Assembly (NCBI GenBank): GCA_016214125.1
Contig: JACRPC010000012.1
Location: forward strand, 1 to 64,000
Direction: 5' to 3'
Length of the DNA stretch: 64,000 bases
Source: Rhodospirillales bacterium
GTDB lineage: Bacteria; Pseudomonadota; Alphaproteobacteria; Rhodospirillales; WMHbin7
Shown: in pieces, positions 27,378 to 36,439 of the stretch
Layout of the letters: every line of letters starts with the position of its first letter
Numbering within the stretch: the stretch's first letter is position 1
Program-made: the position numbers and the translations under genes
The notes under the pieces: model-generated
What the model was told of the DNA's origin: nothing
Seen by the model: the letters and a program-made list of their open reading frames with translations, nothing else
Database searches by the model: none

Positions 27378-29659
27378 GACTTAAGCCACTCCCGCCACAT
27401 CCCCCGATAGGCCGCTTCGACGTCGCCGGCGATCACGGAGGCCTGCAAGAGCGGCGCCGTTTTCAAGCGATCGCGCAAGGTCAGGCGCAACAGGGCCAGC
27501 CGCTCGGGCTCGCGGGCCAGCGCCTGGGCGATCGCCACGAATCGGGCGTCGGAATCGGCCACCAGCTCGCCCAGTCCCAAGGGTTCTAAAAGCGCCGCCC
27601 CCACCCGGCTGGCATGGGTGCGGCCGGCCCGCGTCACCACCGGCGTTCCCATCCACAGCGCCTCGCAGGTGGTGGTGGTGCCGTTGTAGGGGTAGGTGTC
27701 GAGCGCGATGTCGAACAGATTGTAGGTGGCCAGATGGCCGTCGCGGGCCGGAATGCGCCCGATCAGCTTCAGGCGTTGGGGATCGATGCCTTCTTGCTCG
27801 AAGCGGGCGACAAGATCGGCGCGCGCCCAGGCATCGTCCATGCTGCGGTTCTTCACCGCCAGCAGGCTTTCCGGCAGGGCGCGCAAGACCGCCGCCCACA
27901 GGGCGACGGTGGCGTCGGAAACCTTGGCTTGGTTGTTGCAGCAGCCGAACACCGCCTGACCCGAGGGGCGCGGCGCCAGCGGCGTGATGGCGGGCGAATC
28001 CTCGGGCGCTTGGTAGCACAGAAAGCCGCGCGGCAGCCGCCACAGGCGCTCGGTGTGCCAAGCCTCGGTCTGGCCGGGCGGATCGGCGATGGCGTCGGTG
28101 AGGCGCCAATCGACGGCCCGAAGGCCGGTGGTGTTAGGATAGCCGATCCAGGTCGCCTGCACCGGCGCCGGCTTGCGGGCAAACACATCAAGTCGGTTGT
28201 CGGCGGAATGGCCGGCCAGATCGACCAGAATGTCGATCCCGTCCTCGCGCACCAGCCGGGCCGCTTCGTCGTCATCAAGGCCGCGGATGTCGCGCCAGCG
28301 TTCCGCCATGCCGCGCAGGCGCTGGGTGGTGGCGTCGCCCGACAGTTGGTTGGCGTAAAGCGTCACCTCGAACCCGGTCCGGTCATGGGCCGCCAGGATC
28401 GGTTCGAAGAAATAGGCGACCGAATGGACGCGGAAATCGGGCGAGACATAGCCGATCCGCAGCCGCCGATCCGGATCGCGGGCGTTGGCGAAGACCGGCG
28501 TCCGGTCACGAAACGGCGCCTCGTGAAGGACGCCGAAGCGAAAATGCTCCTGGGCGACCTCGTCGGGATCGGCCTTGTCGCTGTAGCACAGCGTCATCAG
28601 GAGGTTCGAGCGCACCAGGGCCGAGCTGGGATCGGCGGCCAGCGAGGCCTGGAAGGCCTCGATCGCCGGGGCGTTGGCGCCGCGCGCGTTCAAGACATGG
28701 CCGAGCGCCCCTTGATAGACCGGGCTTCGGGGATTGATCGCCACCGCCTTACGCATGGCGGCCTCGGCGGCCCGGTGTTCGCCGACCAGATTGAAGATGT
28801 AGCCGAGATTGACATAGGCGTCGGCGAAATCGGGCTTGAGCGCGATCGCCCGCTGGGCCTGCTCGAGCGCCTCGCGGGCCCCCTCGGCCAAGCGAAGCGC
28901 CAGGGCCAGATTGTTGCGGATCAGCGCGTTGCCGGGATCAAGCGCCACCGCCTCGCGCAGCGCGCTCACGCATTCGGCCAGACGGCTGCGGCGCTTTAAG
29001 GGGTCGCTCAGATTGTTCCAGGCCTGGGCGCTGCCGGGATCGAGCGTCACCGCCGCCCGGTAATGCTCGATCGCCTCGTCGAGCCGGCCGCTCTGGACCA
29101 GCAGACCGGCCAGGGCGGTGTGGATGGCGGCGCGGGGAGCCAACGCCAAGGCGTGCCGGTATTCGGCCAGCGCCTCCTCCTTGCGCCCCATGCCGGCCAA
29201 AATGCGCGCCCGCGCCGCCAGAAGGTCGGCCAGATCGGGCTCCAGGGCGGCGGCCCGGTCGAGATGCGCCAGCGCCTGGTCGCCCTCGCCCGCCTCGGCC
29301 AGCACTTCCGCAAGCTGGTAATGGCCCTCAGCCTCCTCGGGCAGAAGCGCCACCGCCCGTTCCAGATGCTGGCGGGCCGCCGGGCGCCGATCCATGGCGC
29401 GCAAGGCGCGCCCCAGCTCGAGATGGGCCAAGCCCGCCTCGACCCCCTGGGCCAAGGCCCGCTCCAGGAGCGGCGCCGCCACATTGGGCTTGCGCGCCGC
29501 CAGGGCGATTCGGCCCAGCAGCAGCAGGGCGGGACCGTCGTCGGGATGCGATTCGAGGATGGCTTGCGCCGCTGCGGCGGCCTCGTCCAGCCGGCCGTCG
29601 CGCCAGGCCGCGTGGGCGTGGTCCAGGGGGTCGCGGGCGGGCGCGGGCGGAACGGACAT
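27362..29659 (-). CDS. TPR protein with SPINDLY-type O-GlcNAc transferase domain
   Basis: A 765-residue protein. About eleven tetratricopeptide repeats (residues 10 to 380, e.g. AWNNLSDPLKRRSRLAECV and ADAYVNLGYIFNLVGEHRAA) precede a GT41-like catalytic region with LRIGYVSPDFRVHSVAYFFEP, QATWIGYPNTTGLRAVDWRLTD and NGTTTTCEALWMGTPVVT. Bacterial members glycosylate proteins such as flagellin or surface proteins, using UDP-GlcNAc or related donors. The ATG at 29659 is chosen over an ATG at 29740 because TPR sequence begins shortly after it. Divergent from the CgeB-like gene. Confidence 0.88.
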   Translation of the reverse strand: MSVPPAPARDPLDHAHAAWRDGRLDEAAAAAQAILESHPDDGPALLLLGRIALAARKPNVAAPLLERALAQGVEAGLAHLELGRALRAMDRRPAARQHLERAVALLPEEAEGHYQLAEVLAEAGEGDQALAHLDRAAALEPDLADLLAARARILAGMGRKEEALAEYRHALALAPRAAIHTALAGLLVQSGRLDEAIEHYRAAVTLDPGSAQAWNNLSDPLKRRSRLAECVSALREAVALDPGNALIRNNLALALRLAEGAREALEQAQRAIALKPDFADAYVNLGYIFNLVGEHRAAEAAMRKAVAINPRSPVYQGALGHVLNARGANAPAIEAFQASLAADPSSALVRSNLLMTLCYSDKADPDEVAQEHFRFGVLHEAPFRDRTPVFANARDPDRRLRIGYVSPDFRVHSVAYFFEPILAAHDRTGFEVTLYANQLSGDATTQRLRGMAERWRDIRGLDDDEAARLVREDGIDILVDLAGHSADNRLDVFARKPAPVQATWIGYPNTTGLRAVDWRLTDAIADPPGQTEAWHTERLWRLPRGFLCYQAPEDSPAITPLAPRPSGQAVFGCCNNQAKVSDATVALWAAVLRALPESLLAVKNRSMDDAWARADLVARFEQEGIDPQRLKLIGRIPARDGHLATYNLFDIALDTYPYNGTTTTCEALWMGTPVVTRAGRTHASRVGAALLEPLGLGELVADSDARFVAIAQALAREPERLALLRLTLRDRLKTAPLLQASVIAGDVEAAYRGMWREWLKSQPPT

Positions 29660-29738
29660 CGGCGCATCGTGCCGCTCCCGGGAAGGCGGCGCAAGACTCC
29701 TCCTTGCTCCCCAAGAGCCGTACTGGCAGGATTCCCGC

Positions 29739-31175
29739 ATGCCCGCCGCCCCGCCGCTCGCCCTTCTTTGCTACCAGTCCCATCCGGCGCTTTATCCGCG
29801 GCCGATGTTCGCGCCCCGCGAGCTGTTTCTCGGTCCCGACGTCAAGGCCCCCGTCGCCGACGGCGCGTTTTCCGCCCGCCCGGCGCCGATCGGCGATTAC
29901 GATCTCGCGCGGGAAATCGGCGATCTTTCGCCCGACCTGGTGCTGGTCAAGCCCGACGCCACGGGACGCAACGTGCCGCGCAATCTGGGCGCCGTGTCGG
30001 GCGTCAAGGTGCTGGTGCTGGGCGACACCCACCATCTCGATCATCCGATCCGCTGGTTGCTGGGCTACGCGGCGTCGGAACCCTTCGATCTCATTCTTTG
30101 CCATCACGCCCGCCAGCATCTGCATTTCTTCGCTCACGCGCTGCCGACCATTCCGGTCTATTGGGCGCCGCTCTTGTCGGTGAACGTCTTTCCGCCACCC
30201 GACGACCGGACGGTCCGCTATCCCCTGGTCTTCGTCGGCGCCAAGAGCGACTGGCACCGCTACCGCACCCATATCCTCGATCGGTTCGAAGCCGCCGGCT
30301 TGCCCTTGCGGATCGGCGGCGCACCGCAGCCCGACGCCGCCCGGGTTCTGGCCCGCTCGCGCATCGCCCTCAACGTCAGCCTCAACGGCGACCTCAATCA
30401 CCGGGCAAGCGAGATTCTGGCGGCGGGAAGCCTGTTGCTCACCGACCGCCTGGCGCCCGAGGCCGGTTTGGCCCGGCTGTTTGCCGACGGCCAGCAGGCG
30501 GTCTATTTCGACGGCCCCGAGGATGCGATCGAAAAGGCCCGCCATTTTCTCGATCACCCCGATCAGGCCGACGCCATCCGCGCCGCCGGCCAGCAGGCGT
30601 TCCACAAGCAGCACGCGCCGGCCCGCAAGATGCACCAGCTTCACGACCTGGCCTTGAACGGGATCGTCGATCCCCTCTGGTCGATGGAGGGCGAACCCCG
30701 CCACCGCCATGGGGCGCCGGAAAGCCAGGAGGACCTGCTGGTGCGCGTCGCCATCTACGAGGCGGCGCAGGAACTGCACCGCCGTCTTCCCCGCCCCTTC
30801 CTCCGTTTGGGCCCCGGCACCGACCCCGCCTTCGCCTCCGACGCCGCCGATCTGCCGCGCCTTCTCATCGAACGCGCCTGCGCCGACGAGGCGGAATACC
30901 GCCAGACCGAACGCTACCTCGGCCTCACCCGAACCCAGGAGCGCGTCGATCTCGTTCCCCTGCCCTCGCTGCAAACCCCGCCACCCGCCGACAGCCTGCT
31001 GGTGCTGCGCGCGTCCGATCTGGCCGGCTTTCCGCCCGCCGCGCTGTCGCCCAATCTGTTCCTGCCCGATCTCTACTTTGTGCGTGGCAAAGGCCCGGCG
31101 CACGCCCGGCTCGACCAACTGGGTTTCCGCCAGACCGATCACGGCTTCTGGCAGGCCGGTCCCGGCGATGACTGA
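29739..31175 (+). CDS. CgeB-like glycosyltransferase
   Basis: A 478-residue protein. The middle, RSRIALNVSLNGDLNHRASEILAAGSLLLTDR, is the donor-site signature of CgeB/Glyco_trans_1_2 proteins, and DHPDQADAIRAAGQQ follows as usual. The N-terminal part has GVKVLVLGDTHHLDHP. The last 150 residues have no family I recognise. It overlaps the next gene by 8 bases, and the first half of that gene is a paralogue. Target and sugar unknown. Confidence 0.7.
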   Translation: MPAAPPLALLCYQSHPALYPRPMFAPRELFLGPDVKAPVADGAFSARPAPIGDYDLAREIGDLSPDLVLVKPDATGRNVPRNLGAVSGVKVLVLGDTHHLDHPIRWLLGYAASEPFDLILCHHARQHLHFFAHALPTIPVYWAPLLSVNVFPPPDDRTVRYPLVFVGAKSDWHRYRTHILDRFEAAGLPLRIGGAPQPDAARVLARSRIALNVSLNGDLNHRASEILAAGSLLLTDRLAPEAGLARLFADGQQAVYFDGPEDAIEKARHFLDHPDQADAIRAAGQQAFHKQHAPARKMHQLHDLALNGIVDPLWSMEGEPRHRHGAPESQEDLLVRVAIYEAAQELHRRLPRPFLRLGPGTDPAFASDAADLPRLLIERACADEAEYRQTERYLGLTRTQERVDLVPLPSLQTPPPADSLLVLRASDLAGFPPAALSPNLFLPDLYFVRGKGPAHARLDQLGFRQTDHGFWQAGPGDD

Positions 31176-33708
31176 CCAGGCGCCACCAGCCATCTTGCTC
31201 TTTCCCGAGGCGCCGGCCGCCGAACATCGGCCGTTCATCAGCCCGCGCGAGCGTTTCCTTAGCCTCGACGCCACCGGCGATCTCGATATGGCCCGACTGG
31301 CGGGCACCGCGCAAACCGACGAGGCGCCCGCTCTGGTGATCGTCAAGGCCGTTCCCGGCCACCCGCGACCGCGCAACCTGGCGGCCCTGACGGGAATCAA
31401 GGTTCTGGTGCTGGGCGACACCCACCAAGGCGACCATCCGATCGGCGGTTTGCTCGATTACGCGGCCGGCGAGCCCTTCGATCTCATTATCGGCACCGGC
31501 AACCGCCAGCATCTGCATTTCTTCGCCCAGGCCGGGCTGGCCCCCGTGCATTGGCTGCCGTTCCTGGGTGTTTGGCCGCCGGTCCCGCCCGCCCGAACCG
31601 ATCCGCTCCACCCTCTGTCCTTTCTGGGGGCGATCGATCCGGCGCGCCATCCCTGGCGGCAAAGGCTGATCGATCATCTGGGGGCCTGCGGCGTCCCGCT
31701 TCATGTCGGGGGCGGCGCCTTGGCCGAAGCCGCCCGCCTTGCCGCGCAAAGCCGGGTTAGCCTTGCCATCAGCGCCAACGGCGAACTCGACGACCGGGTG
31801 GCGATGGCGCTTTGCGCCGAAGGCCTGCTGCTCGCCGACCGCCTAAGCCCCGAGGCTGGTTTGCAACGGCTGTTCGAAGATGGCCGCCATTTGGTGCTGT
31901 TCGCGGATGCCGACGATCTGGCTGCCAAGGCGGCGGCGCTGTTGGCCGATCCCCGATCGGATTCGATCCGCGCCGCCGGCCACGCCCATTACCGGGCCCG
32001 CTACGCCCCTGACCGGCTTGCCGCTTATCTTCTGTCGCTGGCCCGCGAGGGCCGGGTCGAGCCCGTCTTCGATCTGGCCCAGGAGCCACGCCACCGCCAG
32101 GCCCTTCCCGACGGTCCGGCCGATTTGCTCACCCGCGTCGAGGCCTATGAGGTTGCGCAGGAACATCAGCGGCGCACGGCGGGCAGCGACCTTCTGTTCG
32201 GACCCGGCCTCGATCCGGCGCTGGCTTGCGACGCCGCCGATCTCGTTCGCCTTCGACGGCGCTTGGCGGTGGCCGATGATGCGGCCGGCAACCGGGCGAC
32301 CGATCTTTTGACCAAGACCGCCACCTTGGACCGCGTCGCCCTGGTGGCGCCCGACCGCCTGTTCGAGGGCATCGACCGATCGGCGATGCTGGTGGCCCTG
32401 CCCTCCGCCCTGGCGACCCTGGACCCCGATCGCCTCCCCGATCATCTCGTCTTCCCCGCTTTGCTTTTTTCGCCGCCCTCGCCGGAATTCGAACCGGCAA
32501 TGAGCCGCCTGGGCTTCGTCCGCCAAGGCCGCATCGCCTGGTCGCGGCCGACAACCCCCGGCGGTGCCCAAACCGGGCGCGCCAGCTTCGGATTGGCGCC
32601 GGCGTCCGACCCTACCGGCCCGATCGCTCGGCCGCGCATCGCCGTCGACGCCGTCTTCTTCCAGGATTTCATGACCGGCATCGCCCGGGTGTGGGAGGAA
32701 GTTTTGGCGGTTTGGCAGGCCGACGGCTTCGCCGACCACATTCTCGTTCTCGACCGCGACGGCTACGGCCCCGAGATCGCCGGCCTGCATCGGCGCAACC
32801 TGCCGCGCCACGACTACGAACGCCTCGACGCCGACCGGGCGATGCTGCAAGAGGTCTGCGACGCCGAGGGGATCGATCTGTTCGTCTCCACCTTCTGCAC
32901 CACGCCGCTGTCCACCCCCACCGTCTTCATGGCCTACGACATGATCCCCGAGGAGATCGGCGTCAACGCCAAGGAGGACCCGATGTGGAAGGAAAAGCAC
33001 GACGCCATCCACTATCCGCAAGCGCGGGCCTTCCTGGCGATTTCCCACCACACCGCCCAGGACCTGGTGCGCCATTACCCGCATATGGCGCCGATCGGCG
33101 TCACGGTGGCGCATTGCGGGGTCAACCCGATCTTCACCCCGGCCCCCGCCGAGGACATCGAGGCCTTCCGGGCGCGGCTGGGCCTCGATCGGCCCTATTT
33201 CCTGCTGGTCGGCCAGCGCAAAAGCTACAAGAACGCCCAGCTTTTTTTCGAGGCCTTCCAAAGGCTCGCCAACCGGGACCAATTCGCCATCGTCAACACC
33301 GGCGCCAAGCCCTTGGAGGACGAGTTCCTGCCCTTCGTCGATGGCATTCCCTTTTTCTACGGGCGGATGAGCGACGCCGAGATGCGGCTGGCCTATGCCG
33401 GGGCGACCGCGCTCGTCTTTCCCTCCTTCTACGAAGGCTTCGGCATGCCGGTGGTCGAGGCGATGGCCTGCGGCTGTCCGGTGATCACCACCCCGATGGC
33501 GTCACTGCCCGAGGTCGCCGGCCCGGCCGCCCTCTATGTCGATCCGCGCGACATCCAGGGCATGACGGCGGCGCTGGCCGACATCCAGAAGCCGGAGATT
33601 CGCAACCCCCTGATCACCGCCGGCATGCAGCGCGCCCGCCTCTTCCGCTGGACCGACATGGCGGCCACCATCAAGCGCGTCCTCCTCGACGCGGCGGCGC
33701 TGTCGTGA
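31168..33708 (+). CDS. Two-domain glycosyltransferase: CgeB-like plus GT4
   Basis: An 846-residue fusion. Residues 1 to about 480 are a divergent copy of the upstream protein (GIKVLVLGDTHQGDHP, NRQHLHFFAQ, AMALCAEGLLLADRLSPEAGLQRLF). From about residue 489 a GT4 unit follows: IAVDAVFFQDFMTGIARVWEE, LLVGQRKSYKNAQLFFEAF, and EGFGMPVVE as E-x7-E. The order suggests duplication of the upstream gene and fusion to a GT4 gene, giving an enzyme that may add two sugars in succession. Its stop overlaps the next start as GTGA. Confidence 0.75.
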   Translation: MTDQAPPAILLFPEAPAAEHRPFISPRERFLSLDATGDLDMARLAGTAQTDEAPALVIVKAVPGHPRPRNLAALTGIKVLVLGDTHQGDHPIGGLLDYAAGEPFDLIIGTGNRQHLHFFAQAGLAPVHWLPFLGVWPPVPPARTDPLHPLSFLGAIDPARHPWRQRLIDHLGACGVPLHVGGGALAEAARLAAQSRVSLAISANGELDDRVAMALCAEGLLLADRLSPEAGLQRLFEDGRHLVLFADADDLAAKAAALLADPRSDSIRAAGHAHYRARYAPDRLAAYLLSLAREGRVEPVFDLAQEPRHRQALPDGPADLLTRVEAYEVAQEHQRRTAGSDLLFGPGLDPALACDAADLVRLRRRLAVADDAAGNRATDLLTKTATLDRVALVAPDRLFEGIDRSAMLVALPSALATLDPDRLPDHLVFPALLFSPPSPEFEPAMSRLGFVRQGRIAWSRPTTPGGAQTGRASFGLAPASDPTGPIARPRIAVDAVFFQDFMTGIARVWEEVLAVWQADGFADHILVLDRDGYGPEIAGLHRRNLPRHDYERLDADRAMLQEVCDAEGIDLFVSTFCTTPLSTPTVFMAYDMIPEEIGVNAKEDPMWKEKHDAIHYPQARAFLAISHHTAQDLVRHYPHMAPIGVTVAHCGVNPIFTPAPAEDIEAFRARLGLDRPYFLLVGQRKSYKNAQLFFEAFQRLANRDQFAIVNTGAKPLEDEFLPFVDGIPFFYGRMSDAEMRLAYAGATALVFPSFYEGFGMPVVEAMACGCPVITTPMASLPEVAGPAALYVDPRDIQGMTAALADIQKPEIRNPLITAGMQRARLFRWTDMAATIKRVLLDAAALS

Positions 33709-34439
33709 GCGAGCTTGGCCGCCTCGACGCCCTCATTCTCGCCGGCGGGCTGGGCACCCGGCTGCGCGCCGCCTTGCCCGACCGGCCGAAGGCGCTGGCC
33801 CCGGTGGCCGGGCGGCCCTTCCTTTTCCATCTGCTCGACCATTTGGCCCACCAGGGCATCCGGCGCGCCGTGCTGGCCTTGGGCCATCAGGCGGCGATGA
33901 TCCGCGAGGCAGTGGCCGATTATCGCGCCCTCGATCTGGCGATCTCCGAAGAGAGCCGGCCGCTCGACACCGGCGGCGCGCTGGCGCTGGCCCGTCCGCT
34001 TCTCGGTTCCGATCCGGTGCTGGTGTTGAACGGCGACAGCCTGGCGCCGATCGATCTCGGCCTGCTTTTGCAAACCCATCGAAGCCGCCATGCCCAGGCG
34101 ACGCTGGCCGCGCTGCGCCTGGCCGACGCCGCCCGTTTCGGCAGCCTCGACCTCGACGCCGACGGCGCCATCCTGGCCTTCCGGGAAAAGGGCAAGGCAG
34201 GACCGGGCCTGGTCAGCGCCGGCATCTATCTGGTCTCCCGCGCCGTCTTGGAAAGCCTGGCGCCCGACCAACCTCTGTCGCTCGAGCGCGCCGTCTTTCC
34301 CGGCCTGTGCGGCCGGGGCCTTTACGCCCAGGCCTTCGACGCCCCCCTGCTCGACATCGGCACGCCGGAAAGCTACGCCACGGCCGAGGCCTTCCTTAGC
34401 CGCCATTCTCCGCCGGCCATTCCGGATCGTAGTGAATGA
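33705..34439 (+). CDS. Nucleotidyltransferase, HddC-like (heptose-1-P guanylyltransferase)
   Basis: A 244-residue sugar-1-phosphate nucleotidyltransferase. LILAGGLGTRLRAALPDRPKALAPV is the nucleotide-binding signature (a run split by one unusual Leu-Arg), and LVLNGDSLAP carries the metal-binding Asp. With the HddA-like kinase next to it, the best assignment is GDP-D-glycero-D-manno-heptose formation. Mannose-1-phosphate or glucose-1-phosphate are alternatives. Start GTG at 33705. Its end overlaps the convergent kinase gene by 44 bases. Confidence 0.75.
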   Translation: MSELGRLDALILAGGLGTRLRAALPDRPKALAPVAGRPFLFHLLDHLAHQGIRRAVLALGHQAAMIREAVADYRALDLAISEESRPLDTGGALALARPLLGSDPVLVLNGDSLAPIDLGLLLQTHRSRHAQATLAALRLADAARFGSLDLDADGAILAFREKGKAGPGLVSAGIYLVSRAVLESLAPDQPLSLERAVFPGLCGRGLYAQAFDAPLLDIGTPESYATAEAFLSRHSPPAIPDRSE

Positions 34440-35409
34440 TCGACGAGCCCTGATTGCTCATCCGGAAGGGCACGTGCAACAGATCGACCAGCGCCCATTT
34501 GACGTCAGCGCGCTTCTCGGGCGGCACGAAGAAGAGCAGGAACCCCGATTCCCCCGCCCCCAGAAGCTTGCCGCCCAAGGCGCCGGCGGCGCGCGCCTTG
34601 GCGTAGATGGCGTCGATGCGCTCGGTGCTCACCTGCGGCGAGAGGGTGCGTTTGATCTGCCAGCCCTCGTCCAAGAGGGCGCCGAAGCGGTTGAGCGGCC
34701 CCTCACCGGCCAGCACCGCCAGGGCCTCGTCGACCATGGCGCGCAACCTTTGCAGGGCCTGGGCCTTGCGGTCGAAATTGGCGACCACGGTCTTGGCGAC
34801 CTCGGAGGCAAAGCGGCTGGTGCCGGAATAGAACAGCATCAGATGGCGCTCGAACTCGGCCAGACGCTGGGCCGGCAGGGCCACCGGCTCGACCCGGATG
34901 GCGCCCGAGGTCTGGAACTCGATGGTGTTGAAACCGCCATAGGCGGCGGCCATCTGGTCCTGCGAGCCCACCGTCTCCTTCAACACCTCTTGTTCCAGGC
35001 GGATCGCGGTGAGCGCCAATTCGTGGCGATCGATCATCTTGCCGCGCAAGGCCAAGAGCGCCTTGACCAGACCGACGGCGAAAGAGGAGCTGGTGCCCAT
35101 GCCGCTCCTCGCCGGCAGATCGCCCTGGTAATGGATTTCGACGCCGCGCTGATCGTCGAAGCCCAGTTCCGGCAAGACGCCCCGCACCAGGGGATGCTCG
35201 ATGTCGCCCCAATGCTCGACGGTCTCGATGCGCGACCAGATCACCCGGTGCCGGCAATCGAAGAAGGGGGGAAAGTAGCGGCAGGTGACGTAGCAATATT
35301 TGTCGATGGTGGTCGAGAGCACCGCCCCGCCGTGGCTTCGGTACCAGCCGGGATAATCGGTGCCGCCGCCGAAGAAGGAGACGCGAAAGGGCGTGCGGGC
35401 GATGATCAT
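34396..35409 (-). CDS. GHMP kinase, HddA-like (D-glycero-D-manno-heptose-7-P kinase)
   Basis: A 337-residue GHMP kinase. MIIARTPFRVSFFGGGTDYP at the N-terminus and the ATP loop ARSGMGTSSSFAVGLVKAL near residue 105 are those of HddA. GALGGKLLGAGESGFLLFF is the third GHMP motif. Makes the alpha-1,7-bisphosphate of the heptose in the GDP-heptose pathway. The ATG at 35409 overlaps the upstream dehydratase stop as ATGA. Confidence 0.85.
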   Translation of the reverse strand: MIIARTPFRVSFFGGGTDYPGWYRSHGGAVLSTTIDKYCYVTCRYFPPFFDCRHRVIWSRIETVEHWGDIEHPLVRGVLPELGFDDQRGVEIHYQGDLPARSGMGTSSSFAVGLVKALLALRGKMIDRHELALTAIRLEQEVLKETVGSQDQMAAAYGGFNTIEFQTSGAIRVEPVALPAQRLAEFERHLMLFYSGTSRFASEVAKTVVANFDRKAQALQRLRAMVDEALAVLAGEGPLNRFGALLDEGWQIKRTLSPQVSTERIDAIYAKARAAGALGGKLLGAGESGFLLFFVPPEKRADVKWALVDLLHVPFRMSNQGSSIIHYDPEWPAENGG

Positions 35410-36377
35410 CGGGCCTCGCGCGCCACCTGACGGCGCTGGTAATCGAGCAGATCGGCCAGGGTCTGCTCCATCGCCACTTGGGGCTTCCAGCCGGTCGCCT
35501 TCTGGAATTTCGAGATGTCGGGAATCTGCAAGGTGACGTCCGAGGGTCGAAGCCGGGCCGGATCGACGGCGTGCTCGATCGGCCCTTTCGCCAAGCGCTT
35601 CAGATGCTCGAGGATTTCGCCCACCGTCACCGTGCGCAGGCCGCCGATGTTGTAGACCTCGCCGGGCGGGCATTTCTCCAAGAGCAGCCAGTAGGCGCGC
35701 ACCGCGTCGCGCACGTCGGCCAGCGTGCGCACGCTGTCGAGATTGCCGACCCGCACCGGATTGGGCCGAAGCCCGGCCTCGATCTCGGCGATCTGGCGGG
35801 CGAAGGTGCTTTCGGCGAACACGTCGCCGCGCCTTGGACCGGTGTGGGTGAACATGCGGGTGCGCACCGTCTTCAGGCCCCAGGACAGGAAATACTGCAG
35901 CGCCAGCATGTCCTCGCCGACCTTGGAGACCGCATAGGGGCTGGCCGGGCGGAAGGGATTGGATTCGCGGATCGGCACTTCGTCGGCAGTCACCTGGCCG
36001 TAGACCTCGGACGACGAGCAGATATGGATCATCGGGTCGAGCCCCGCCAGGCGCACCGCGTCAAGCAGGTTGGCGGTGCCCACCACGTTGGTGGCCAGCG
36101 TGTCGGCCGCCTGATGGAAACTGACCGTTACATAGGACTGGGCCGCCAGATGGAAGATGCGGTCGGGCCGCGCCTCCTTCAGCACCGCGACCAGGGAATT
36201 GAGATCGCGCAGATCGCCCTGGTGCAATTGGATGCGCTCGCGGATGGACCGGATGTTGTCCATGGGGCTGCGCCAGCGCACCAGCCCATGCACCGCCACC
36301 CCCGGCTTCTCCGCCAGGATGTAGTCGGCCAGGTGGCTGCCCACCATGCCGGTGATGCCGGTGATCAGAACCCGCAT
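35406..36377 (-). CDS. GDP-mannose 4,6-dehydratase-like SDR
   Basis: A 323-residue extended SDR. ITGITGMVGSHLADYI binds NAD(P), SSSEVYG carries the Ser/Thr region, and SPYAVSKVGED gives Tyr and Lys. It is closest in pattern to Gmd/Rmd enzymes. Next to HddA and HddC genes it could act on GDP-heptose, like WcbK or DmhA, giving a 6-deoxy-4-keto heptose. GDP-mannose remains an alternative. Translationally coupled to the kinase gene. Confidence 0.85.
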   Translation of the reverse strand: MRVLITGITGMVGSHLADYILAEKPGVAVHGLVRWRSPMDNIRSIRERIQLHQGDLRDLNSLVAVLKEARPDRIFHLAAQSYVTVSFHQAADTLATNVVGTANLLDAVRLAGLDPMIHICSSSEVYGQVTADEVPIRESNPFRPASPYAVSKVGEDMLALQYFLSWGLKTVRTRMFTHTGPRRGDVFAESTFARQIAEIEAGLRPNPVRVGNLDSVRTLADVRDAVRAYWLLLEKCPPGEVYNIGGLRTVTVGEILEHLKRLAKGPIEHAVDPARLRPSDVTLQIPDISKFQKATGWKPQVAMEQTLADLLDYQRRQVAREAR

Positions 36378-36439
36378 GCGCGCTCCCTTCCGCCCATTTC
36401 CAGGAAACGATAAAGGGCTTGGCCGGCCGGGTAAAGAAC

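Noticed and set aside
29328-31421. 697-residue open frame antisense to the glycosyltransferase genes
   Set aside because: Composition typical of a GC-rich antisense frame, and it covers three genes with clear domains on the other frames.
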